This document shows positions 35,457-43,041 of a DNA stretch of 43,041 bases, in pieces. Below the pieces are notes generated by a model. That model saw nothing but the letters and a program-made list of their open reading frames with translations, was not told the origin of the DNA and did no database searches. The stretch's first letter is position 1, and each line of letters opens with the position of its first letter. A program made the position numbers and the translations under genes. Where the stretch lies: positions 1 through 43,041 of the forward strand of contig QHTT01000050.1 in NCBI GenBank assembly GCA_003220935.1. Reading direction: 5' to 3'. This DNA is from Gemmatimonadota bacterium. GTDB lineage: Bacteria > Gemmatimonadota > Gemmatimonadetes > Gemmatimonadales > GWC2-71-9.

Positions 35457-35517
35457 CCGGTGCTGCGCCAAATCGCCAAATTGGTGGGGCGGAAGCCCTT
35501 GTGACGGGAGCAGGCGC

Positions 35518-37308
35518 GTGGGTGCAGCGCTACGAGTGCTGATTGCCGAAGACTCCGAGGACGACGCGCTGCTGCTCGTCCGCGAGCTGAAGCGCGGCGG
35601 ATACGAGCCCATTCATGAGCGAGTCGCGAGCGCCACCGCCATGGCGGCCGCGCTCGATCGCCAGGGTTGGGATCTCGTGATCGGCGACCACAGCATGCCG
35701 CATTTCGGCGGGCTCGCGGCGCTGGCGCTGGTGCGCGAGCGTGGCCTCGACGTCCCGTTCATCTGTGTTTCCGGCACGATCAGCGAAGAGATGGCTGTGG
35801 CCGCCATGAAGGCGGGCGCGAACGATTGGGTGACTAAAGGGCAGCTCCAGCGCCTCCTCCCCGCGATCGAGCGCGAGCTGCGCGAGGCGAAAGGGCGCGC
35901 GGCGCTGCGCGCCTCCGAGGCGGGCTACGAGACCCTGGTCCAGCATGCGCCCGTCGGGATCTATCGCTCGAGCTCGGAGGGCCGGTTCCTGTCGGTGAAT
36001 GCCGCCCTGGTCCGCATGCTCGGCTACGACTCCCCCGCGGAGCTGCTGCGGCGCGACATGGCGCGCGACGTGTACGCCGACCCGGCGGAGCGCCGGCGCC
36101 TGCTGGAGCGGGATACCTATACCGATCACGAATACGACGAAGTCGAGGCGACCTGGAAGCGCAAGGACGGTCGCCCCCTGACCGTGCAGCTCAGCGTGCG
36201 GGCGGTACGCAATGCCGATCGCCAGGTCGAGTATTATGAGACGTTCGTGCGCGACGTCTCGGAGCAGCGACGGCTGCAGCAGCAGCTGGTGCAGTCGCAA
36301 AAGATGGAGGCGGTGGGCCGATTGGCTGGCGGCATCGCGCACGACTTCAACAACCTGCTCACGGTGATCACGAGCTACTGCGACCTGCTGCTCGAGGACT
36401 TGGGCGGGGACGATCCGAAGCGGGAGGACGTCGAGCAAGTGCGCAAAGCGGCGGACGGGGCCGCGGCGCTCACCCGCCAGCTGCTCGCCTTCAGCCGGCA
36501 GCAGGTGATCGCGCCCCGGGTCGTGAACCTGAGCGCCGTGGTCGCGGGCGTCGAGAAGATGCTGCGGCGCGTCATCGGGGAGGATGTGGACCTGGTCACG
36601 GTGCTCGACCCCGGCGTGGGCTCGGTGAGGGCCGACATCGGGCAGCTCGAGCAGGTGCTCATGAACCTGGCGGTGAACGCGCGCGACGCCATGCCCACGG
36701 GGGGCAAGCTTACGATCGAGATCGCCAACGTGGCGCACGACCCGCACTACGCCCGGGAGCGTGCGGCCGCCCCAGTCAGCCAGTTCGTGATGCTCGCCGT
36801 GAGCGACACCGGCGTCGGCATGGACGAGGCGACAAAGGCGAGGATCTTCGAAAGCGGGGGGCTTCATTTGGGTGTACTCCGAGCCGAGGCGCGGCACGAC
36901 CTTCAAGATCTACCTGCCGCAGGTGGACGCGGCCGCCGAGGGCGCTGGGGCGAGCACGGCGCCCGCCGACCTGCCCCGCGGGACCGAAACCGTGCTCGTG
37001 GTGGAAGACGCGGCGGCGGTGCGCGCGGTCACGCGCCAGGTGCTGGCGCGCCAGGGTTACGTGGTGCTCGAAGCGCCGCACGGCGGCGCAGCGCTCGACA
37101 TCGCCGCGCAGCACCATGGCCCCATCCACCTGCTCGTGACGGACGTGGTCATGCCGGGGCTGAGCGGGCGGCAGCTGGCGGACCGGCTGGCGCGGCTGCG
37201 ACCGGACACCAAGGTGCTCTACGTATCGGGATACACCGACGACGCGGTGGTCCGCCACGGGGTGCTCGAGGCGGGGATCGCCTACCTGCAGAAGCCGTTC
37301 ACGATTGA
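35518..37308 (+). pseudogene. Hybrid histidine kinase with a deleted ATP-binding core
   Basis: The reading frame starts at GTG with GGGAGCAGG ahead. It encodes a receiver domain (1-115; E11, D12, D57, K107), a PAS domain (about 130-255), and a HisKA dimer domain with H275 in AHDFNN, the N-box (MNLAVNARD) and the G1 box (SDTGVGM). At E445 (36850-36852) it should go on with the F and G2 boxes, but the next codons already belong to the segment before SEP-RGTTFKIYLP, and in another frame. About 74 bases are missing by comparison with usual kinases, so the rest of this frame to 37308 is out of phase. Such a protein could not bind ATP normally. The intact tail is described in the next entry. Assembly error remains possible. 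Confidence 0.8.
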
Positions 37309-37348
37309 CAGCCTAGCCCGCAAGGTGCGCGAGGTGCTGGATCGCTGA
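36872..37348 (+). pseudogene. Detached C-terminal receiver domain of the kinase
   Basis: In the other frame the end of the HATPase domain (YSEP-RRGTTFKIYLP) and a complete receiver domain follow: VLVVEDAAAVR with the acidic pair, LVTDVVMPG with the phosphorylation Asp, YVSGYTDD and LQKPF with Lys. It may be made on its own if a start such as GTG 36872 is used, but there is no clear ribosome-binding site. Confidence 0.75.
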
Positions 37349-37422
37349 CCGGCGCGCTCCCGTGTTGACCCCGGCCCAGCTAGCCCCGTCAAACCGTACT
37401 TAACCTGCAGACTCAGAGCGTG

Positions 37423-37451
37423 TTGACAGCACGTTGATTCGCGCGTCTAAT
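37423..37451 (+). promoter_or_regulatory. Near-consensus sigma-70 promoter of the SARP gene
   Basis: TTGACA (37423-37428), a 17-base spacer and TCTAAT (37446-37451): a perfect -35 box and five of six -10 bases. Transcription would start near 37458, giving a leader of about 25 bases to the TTG at 37484. It is the best promoter seen in the window. Confidence 0.75.
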
Positions 37452-37483
37452 AGTCCCATTCCGAAACACGGTGAGCCGTCCTT

Positions 37484-40400
37484 TTGCTGCCGCACCTGCA
37501 CCTTTCCACGCTCGGCGCGCCGCTCCTGCTGCTCACAGCGACGGGTGAGCAGATCCGCTTCCGCACGCGCAAGCACTTCGCGCTGCTGATTCGTCTCGCC
37601 GTCGAGGCGGGGAGGCGATTCACGCGCGACTACCTGATGGATCTGCTGTGGGGCGACGCTGCCGCACATTTGGCGCGCCACTCTCTGGCACAGGCGCTCA
37701 CCGTACTGAAAGAGAAGGTGGGGCGCGAGCACCTGGTGGTCCAGCGGGCGACGGTGGCGCTTGCTGAGGGCGCGGTGGATGCCGACGTGGCGCATTTGGA
37801 TGCCTGCGACCTGCAGATCCGGGGAGCGTTTCTCGACGGCTTCGAGGTGCCCGCCGCGGCCGGGTTCGAGCAATGGAAGGACGAGTGGCGGGCGAGGCTT
37901 GGCCCTCGGATCCGCGACTGCCTGGTGAAGCAGATGGACGCCGGGCGCCGCATCGGCGATTTCGCCACGGTGGAGCGGCACGCCCAGGTGCTGCACGAGC
38001 TCGATCCCCTGTCCGAAGACGCGGTCCGCGGCCTGATGGAGGCGCGCGCCTGGGTCGGCGACCGCACCAACGCGCTCAAGGCCTATGCCCGATTCGAGGA
38101 GCGACTGCGCGAGGAGCTGGGAGCGAAGCCTAGCACGGACCTGGTACGTGTGGCGGACCTGCTGCGGCAGGGTCGCCGACCGGCGCCCCGTCCCGACGAG
38201 GGCGCACGCGCCGGGCGTCCGGCGGCCGTGTCCGAGCGACAGGAGCGTAGGTTCGAGGCCGAGACCCTAATCGGCCGCGAGCAGCCGTTCGCGAAGCTGT
38301 ACGACGCGTGGCTCGAAGTGCGGCGCCGGGTGCCGCGGATCGTCGTGCTCACGGGCGACCCGGGGATCGGCAAGACGACGCTCACCAATGCCTTCGTGTC
38401 GACGTGTCAGATGGAGGGCGCCGTGGTGGCGCGCGCCCAGGCATACGACGCCGAGCGGGAACTGCCGTTCGCGATCCTCGCCGAGCTGGTCAAGCAGCTC
38501 ACGCTCCAGCGGGCGATCGGCGGGGCCGAGCCCGAGGCGCTGAGCGAGCTGTCGCGCGTGTCGCCCGAGCTCTTCAATGTCTTTCCGGGAGTGCCCAAGC
38601 CCGTCGAGTGGTCGGCCGAGGTCATCCCGCTGCGGCTCGCCGGCGCGTTTCTCAAGGCCGTCGAGGCGGCGACGGACGAGAGCCCGCTGGTCCTCGTGGT
38701 GGACGACATTCATGCGGCCGACAACGCCAGCGCCGCGATTCTCCACATGGTGGCCCGCAAGCTGTCGCGCACCCGGCTGTTGTTGATCCTCACGGGCCGC
38801 ACCAACGAGCTGCGCACCGCCGCGGCGCCGAGTGCGCTCGTCTCGGACACCACAGTGGAGGCGCTGCAGACGTTGGAGCTCGAGCCGTTGTCGGCGGAAG
38901 CGGCGGAGCGGCTCGTCGGGACGCTCGCTGCTCAGGCCGAGAGCAAGATCGCCGACCTCCCCACGACGCGAATCCTCCAGGCGGGGAACGGCAACCCCCT
39001 AGCGCTCGAGCTTCTCACTAAAGAATGGGTCGCGCACGGTTCGGGCTCGCTCTTGAGCGACATCGAGGCGCTCAACACGCAACCCGTCGCGAACCTTGGT
39101 ATCCCCCGGGCCATCGGGGCGGTGTTCGAGCGGCAGATTCGCCGGCTCGATGCGACGTCCCGGGCGGCGCTCGATTTGGCGGCCGTGTTGGGTCGGCGGC
39201 TGGCGGATCTGCCGCTGTACACCGTTGTGGGACTCTCGCCGGCGGGAGCGGGCGAGGCGCTGACCCGGCTGCTCGAGGAGGGGTTCCTGCGCGAGGTGCA
39301 CGGCACGCTGGAGTTCCGAAACGAATTGATCCGGGCGCAGGCGTACTATGCGGTGGCGGGGCCGGCGAGGCAGCACTTGCATCGGGGAATCGGGGAGATG
39401 CTGGCGGCGCGGCGACAGGAGGGTCCGCAGAGAGCGGAACTGGAGCTAGCCTGGCACTTCTTGAGCGGCGACCAGCTTTCAGAAGCTGTCACACACGGCA
39501 TTGCCGGGGCCGACGACGCCCTGAGAGTGGGAGCGCCCTACGAGGCTGAGCGCATTCTGAAAGTACTACTTCGGAAGTCGGTCCCCGAGTCATCGCGATC
39601 CCGCGTCCGGCTGATGCTCACAAAGGCGCTACTTGACCAGTCCAAGGCGGAAGCGGCACTACCGATGGTCGATGCCCTTACGTCTGAGGGCGGGCTCCTT
39701 CCTCGCGAGACTGCCGAAGTGGCTCGAATGAAGGCGACGAGTCTCTACTTGATAAATCGAGACACAGGACGTAGCCACTTGGCGGCCGCTGACGAGGCTC
39801 TCGGAGCCGCGAAGCGGGTGAACGACGTCGAGCTGGTGGCGCGGGCACTCTTCGAGTACGCCAGGGCGGGGGCAGAGGCGGGGGACGAAGAGCGCGTTCG
39901 CGACGCCCAGGTGCAGATCGATCAGGTACTGTCCATGAACCCTAGTGCTCGGGAAATTCCGGTCCTCCACTACGCACTGGGTTTTTGTCACTATTTCTTC
40001 TTCGAGCCGCAGGCCGCGGCTGCGTCTCTAGAAGTGGCTAAAGAGCTCTTAGCAGCTACGAGCAACTCGACGGAGCTCTCGTTCACTTACAACGGATACG
40101 CAAATTGCAAAACGCACTTGGGTGAGTTTGACGAAGCGCGACTGTCGTACTTGGCCGCGTTGGACCTCGCAAGGAAAATCGGTGATGACTCACGCGCATC
40201 TATTATCACCGGGAATCTCTGTGGGCTGCTCACGATGATGGGCGACTATCTCAGCGCAACAGAATTCGGACTTCGCAGCGTCGAGTTTGGAAAGCGGGCA
40301 CTTAGTCAGCCCGCGTTAGCCGGTTGCTTCACAAGCTTGGCGGAGGCCTACACCCTGGCTGGCGACGCAGCCAGGGCATCGGAGTGCTTGCAATGCGCTG

Positions 40401-40825
40401 ACGATTGGGTGAGGAAGGAGCGCCGTTGGTCTGCGAACGTGGACTACCTCTGTCAAAGGGCGTGCACTGCCTTGCTAACGGCGAACCTAGGCCTGGCACT
40501 AACACTCATCGGTAGAGCCGAGGAGATGGCTTGGGGCAGAGAACGAACGGTTCCGAATCCAGGCGTATTCGAAAAGCTGAGGATATTGAGGGCGACCCAT
40601 GTGTCAGGACCTGACGAGGCCCTTCGAATTGCATCCGAAGCGAAGGCCAGGTTCCGAGGCCGCCATCCGCTGTACCATCTGACGGTTGTAGTAGCGGCGG
40701 CCTGGCTCGAGAGGCGCACTATCGGATCGCTGTCTCCGGAGGCTCAAGCTGGCCTACAAGCGCTGGAGGCGCCTCGCCTAGCTGGCCTGCGTGCACTTAA
40801 CGCAGCTCAAGGCTTTTTGTCCTGA
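37484..40825 (+). CDS. SARP/BTAD-AAA-TPR regulator
   Basis: Large transcription activator of 1113 residues. The first ~95 residues resemble the winged helix of SARP/OmpR-like regulators (ARHSLAQALTVLKEKV), followed by a BTAD domain (to about 240). A STAND/AAA ATPase has Walker A GDPGIGKTT at about 291-299 and Walker B LVVDDIHAAD at about 404. From about 640 to the end are TPR-like helical repeats. The starting codon is TTG at 37484; GTG at 37471 is out of frame. A ligand or partner would act through the TPR part. GC and codon use fall from about 39480 on, while the frame stays open. Targets unknown; the HD-GYP gene is the convergent neighbour. Confidence 0.85.
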   Translation: MLPHLHLSTLGAPLLLLTATGEQIRFRTRKHFALLIRLAVEAGRRFTRDYLMDLLWGDAAAHLARHSLAQALTVLKEKVGREHLVVQRATVALAEGAVDADVAHLDACDLQIRGAFLDGFEVPAAAGFEQWKDEWRARLGPRIRDCLVKQMDAGRRIGDFATVERHAQVLHELDPLSEDAVRGLMEARAWVGDRTNALKAYARFEERLREELGAKPSTDLVRVADLLRQGRRPAPRPDEGARAGRPAAVSERQERRFEAETLIGREQPFAKLYDAWLEVRRRVPRIVVLTGDPGIGKTTLTNAFVSTCQMEGAVVARAQAYDAERELPFAILAELVKQLTLQRAIGGAEPEALSELSRVSPELFNVFPGVPKPVEWSAEVIPLRLAGAFLKAVEAATDESPLVLVVDDIHAADNASAAILHMVARKLSRTRLLLILTGRTNELRTAAAPSALVSDTTVEALQTLELEPLSAEAAERLVGTLAAQAESKIADLPTTRILQAGNGNPLALELLTKEWVAHGSGSLLSDIEALNTQPVANLGIPRAIGAVFERQIRRLDATSRAALDLAAVLGRRLADLPLYTVVGLSPAGAGEALTRLLEEGFLREVHGTLEFRNELIRAQAYYAVAGPARQHLHRGIGEMLAARRQEGPQRAELELAWHFLSGDQLSEAVTHGIAGADDALRVGAPYEAERILKVLLRKSVPESSRSRVRLMLTKALLDQSKAEAALPMVDALTSEGGLLPRETAEVARMKATSLYLINRDTGRSHLAAADEALGAAKRVNDVELVARALFEYARAGAEAGDEERVRDAQVQIDQVLSMNPSAREIPVLHYALGFCHYFFFEPQAAAASLEVAKELLAATSNSTELSFTYNGYANCKTHLGEFDEARLSYLAALDLARKIGDDSRASIITGNLCGLLTMMGDYLSATEFGLRSVEFGKRALSQPALAGCFTSLAEAYTLAGDAARASECLQCADDWVRKERRWSANVDYLCQRACTALLTANLGLALTLIGRAEEMAWGRERTVPNPGVFEKLRILRATHVSGPDEALRIASEAKARFRGRHPLYHLTVVVAAAWLERRTIGSLSPEAQAGLQALEAPRLAGLRALNAAQGFLS

Positions 40826-40873
40826 AGGTTAGCTGGCGCGTGCCGTCAACGTAGCAGCCGGGCCGGAACCGCC

Positions 40874-42283
40874 CTATACTACCGCGCGCTCTGGTTTGCT
40901 AGAAGATGCACGATTGAATGCTACAGGCGTCGTCTGCGAGGCCATGTGAGAGGTGGCTGCGACCTCGCGGCGAAGGGCTGACGAGTTGAGCACGAGCTCG
41001 GCCAGCTGCGGGTCAAACTGCTTCCCGGCGAACTTCCGAACCTCCTCAAGAACGCGCTCAAACGGCAGGGCCGTTCGATACGGACGATCAGTTGTCATCG
41101 CATCGAGAGTGTCCGCGATCATGATAATTCTTGCGCCGATCGGAATGTCATCTCCCGAAAGACCATCCGGATAGCCGGTACCATCGAAGTTCTCGTGGTG
41201 ATGTCGGACAGCCTTTTCTATCGCGCCTTGCAGTGTTGAGATTGTACTAATCAGCTCCGCGCTCCGAACCGGGTGCGACTGTAAGAGCCGCTTCTCCTCA
41301 GGCGTTAACTTGCCCTCCTTCCGTATGAGTGCGCCGTATTCTTCGTAAGTCTTGCCTACGTCATGGAGAAGCGCAGCTGTTGCTATCTGCTCCACGTGCC
41401 TAAAAGAGATGCCCGCCTCTTTGGCGATCATTCGTGCATATTGTGCGACGCGCTGCGAGTGACCGGAGGTGTACGGGTCCCGAGCCTCGATATTCTTGAC
41501 CATTAACTCGAGAAGTTCTCGTCCGCTCTGCTCCAGGCGAAGATTCTGGACGTATATGTGACGGACTACGAAGAGAGGCACGGCAAGAGCTACAACCCCG
41601 AACAGTTCCTTCCATACATAGAGATACGCAAGAAAGGCAGGGAGGGGCGTGGAAAAGACATCATATACCAGCGACCCACCGTAGACCCTCAGCCAAGTTT
41701 CTCCAAAATCGAGCCTCTCCGACAGAGATACCGCGAAGCTCACGGCTACTGAGGTGGCGGTTGAATACGCTATGGCTGCACCAACGAGTGGGAGCGCCGC
41801 AAGATCAAAACGATCTACCGAATGGCGACCACCAAGCGCATGATAGAAAGAAGCTGCCAGCCCAAGCGCCAGTATTTCCTTCGAAACATTGAACAGGATC
41901 TTGATGACAGGCTTGCGGCGTACCACAGCCTCAACGACTAGGAGCGTCACTGCCCCCACGAGCATTGCAACAAATGGCGGAAACAAGAATACTGACGCTA
42001 TAAGTGGAATGTGGACGATCGACATCGTGGACGTACCGATGTGCATCTTCACAGACGTTAGCTCGGCGAGCAGCGCAAGGCCCAGGATTACGATGAGTCC
42101 GTTCACCAACCGGGTAGAGAGATCCCATTCTTGATTCCACGCCGCGACAACAAGAGCAATCACTGCTCCTAGCGCGACTGCGTACACGTAGAAGTGAAGG
42201 AGACGCTTTCTTGACGAGTGTTGGAGCGTCATTGCGCAGTTAAAGAGGGTGGCCCCGAGAAACCTACCACTGTACGGCTGCAT
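40874..42283 (-). CDS. Membrane-bound HD-GYP protein, c-di-GMP phosphodiesterase type
   Basis: Protein of 469 residues (or 452 if ATG 42232 is used). The N-terminal ~250 residues have about seven to eight membrane helices, a sensor domain like the MASE type. The HD-GYP domain has LLHDVGK (HD), HHHENFDGTGYP with the GYP motif, and IIMIADTLDAMT. These residues are complete, so c-di-GMP or cGAMP hydrolysis is likely. No leader is clear at either start. Composition is lower in GC than its surroundings. Its gene lies 291 bp downstream of the HTH-receiver gene on the same strand, which may give its control. Confidence 0.9.
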   Translation of the reverse strand: MQPYSGRFLGATLFNCAMTLQHSSRKRLLHFYVYAVALGAVIALVVAAWNQEWDLSTRLVNGLIVILGLALLAELTSVKMHIGTSTMSIVHIPLIASVFLFPPFVAMLVGAVTLLVVEAVVRRKPVIKILFNVSKEILALGLAASFYHALGGRHSVDRFDLAALPLVGAAIAYSTATSVAVSFAVSLSERLDFGETWLRVYGGSLVYDVFSTPLPAFLAYLYVWKELFGVVALAVPLFVVRHIYVQNLRLEQSGRELLELMVKNIEARDPYTSGHSQRVAQYARMIAKEAGISFRHVEQIATAALLHDVGKTYEEYGALIRKEGKLTPEEKRLLQSHPVRSAELISTISTLQGAIEKAVRHHHENFDGTGYPDGLSGDDIPIGARIIMIADTLDAMTTDRPYRTALPFERVLEEVRKFAGKQFDPQLAELVLNSSALRREVAATSHMASQTTPVAFNRASSSKPERAVV

Positions 42284-42575
42284 CAGCCATGAGAACGCGA
42301 AGAATCGTCCCCACCAGTAGCGCGAGAAGCTGCATTGAGCGTCACCCCCTTTAGACCTACGAGTCGTTGGCTCGTGAGACCTGGAGTGGCACGTCTCGCT
42401 ACGACGCGCCCGACGCTCCGCTCGTCAGCTTTTCGCTCGGCTCCGCTCGGGCAACGGTTACCCGGGGCCCCTTTCCCTCCTTTTTCCCTTTACTGCGCTG
42501 TCCGTTCTACGCAGCCCACGCCAACCACACCCGGCACGAGCTGGAAAAGCCGTGACAACAGTCCGAAACCATCCC
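42284..42575. other. 292-bp gap between the HTH-receiver and HD-GYP genes
   Basis: No gene. A ten-base direct repeat GCTCCGCTCG stands at 42415-42424 and 42440-42449. ACGAG/CTCGT with a seven-base loop lies near 42370. I see no c-di-GMP riboswitch core and no clear promoter. The GC step from the low-GC segment to the usual level falls near 42360. Confidence 0.4.
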
Positions 42576-43041
42576 CTACGCTACCTTCCGTCTTTTCAAC
42601 GCCTGCCGCATCGCCTCGACGACGGCCGGCATCCCTTCCGACTTGTTCACGATCACCTTCACGCCCATGTCCCTGAGCTGCGCCGTCGCCGCCTGTGGCA
42701 TCCCGCCCGTCACCACGATGATCTCGGCATCCAGCTTGCGCCCCGGCTCGAGCAGCCGCTGCAACACCTGCGGCGCGTTCAAATCCGGCAACGTGTAATC
42801 GAGCACGATCAGCGACGGCTGCACCCGCCCGATCTCGAGCAGCCCGTCCACGCCGTTCGTCGCCTCGACCACCTCGACGTCCAGATCCGAGTTCTCAATC
42901 GTCAGCACCAGCGCCCGCAGGTAGCCGGGATCGTCCTCCACCACCACCACCATGTCGGTGCCGTTGCCGAGCTCCAGCTCCCGCGGCACAGACATATCGT
43001 GTTGCCGCAGGAACGCCGCAAGGTCCTCTGCCTCGACCCGG
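42576..43041 (-). CDS. HTH-receiver fusion protein, N-terminus cut by the window
   Basis: The frame is open from the window edge and continues before the internal ATG at 42995. Its visible first residues, VEAEDLAAFLRQH, look like the end of an excisionase/MerR-type helix-turn-helix. A receiver domain follows with VVVVEDD, the phosphorylation Asp in VLDYTLP, VVTGG and VNKSEG. So it is an HTH domain placed before a receiver, the reverse of most response regulators. It probably feeds phosphorelay signals to DNA binding. Neighbour: HD-GYP downstream. The start lies outside. Confidence 0.75.
   Translation of the reverse strand, partial: RVEAEDLAAFLRQHDMSVPRELELGNGTDMVVVVEDDPGYLRALVLTIENSDLDVEVVEATNGVDGLLEIGRVQPSLIVLDYTLPDLNAPQVLQRLLEPGRKLDAEIIVVTGGMPQAATAQLRDMGVKVIVNKSEGMPAVVEAMRQALKRRKVA

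Noticed and set aside
37471..37483. GTG at 37471 as start of the SARP protein
   Set aside because: It is out of frame with the domain and soon meets a stop.
42284..42575. c-di-GMP riboswitch ahead of the HD-GYP gene
   Set aside because: The conserved core of the GEMM type is not found; only short direct repeats are seen.

Overview
The window is high-GC, densely coded bacterial chromosome. Its mix suggests Gemmatimonadota or a close relative: a sortilin/BNR-type secreted protein, several exported metallopeptidases (M14, M1, DUF885), DRE-TIM, DinB and MoxR genes, and F1Fo genes ending in atpH. This is inference from gene content; there is no rRNA or other marker here. I see no tRNA, rRNA, CRISPR array, integrase or transposase.

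Region by region. 1-11.7 kb holds genes for peptide and organic-acid use: an exported amidohydrolase and a BNR/sortilin protein (+), an M14 peptidase (-), an overlapping minus-strand trio (DRE-TIM acyltransferase, DUF885, MFS transporter) and a divergent M20 hydrolase that carries two palindromic repeats in its reading frame. 11.9-15.4 kb is a lipoprotein with a metallophosphoesterase head and ten PKD domains, seven of them in an exact 249-bp tandem array. 15.5-20.9 kb is a TetR-controlled tripartite efflux operon (tetR-tolC-emrA-emrB) followed by a 1-Cys peroxiredoxin, with GC-rich palindromes between genes. 20.9-24.0 kb has a DinB protein, a beta-helix lipoprotein and a GNAT. 24.0-29.0 kb is a minus-strand series: M1 peptidase with a probable outer-membrane barrel, four-cluster ferredoxin, sugar cupin, nucleotidyltransferase. 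29.1-30.9 kb has an unknown lipoprotein that looks frameshifted and a small beta-barrel protein. 30.9-33.8 kb is the Fo half of ATP synthase plus delta (atpZ-atpI-atpB-atpE-atpF-atpH), closed by a strong terminator; the F1 genes are not adjacent. 33.9-43.0 kb is regulatory: MoxR ATPase, a small exported protein, a hybrid histidine kinase whose ATP-binding core is deleted, a large SARP/BTAD-AAA-TPR regulator behind a near-consensus promoter, a membrane HD-GYP protein, and the edge of an HTH-receiver fusion.

Translational coupling is frequent: stop/start overlaps occur in the DRE-TIM/DUF885/MFS, tetR/tolC, M1/ferredoxin and atp sets, and a direct stop-start junction between the cupin and nucleotidyltransferase. 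About 39.5-42.3 kb is visibly lower in GC than the rest and begins inside the SARP gene, which suggests mosaic ancestry. I found no clear new defence or mobile system. The strongest oddities are the palindromes inside the M20 gene, the kinase deletion, the exact PKD array, three families of palindromic repeats, and the HTH-receiver fusion.
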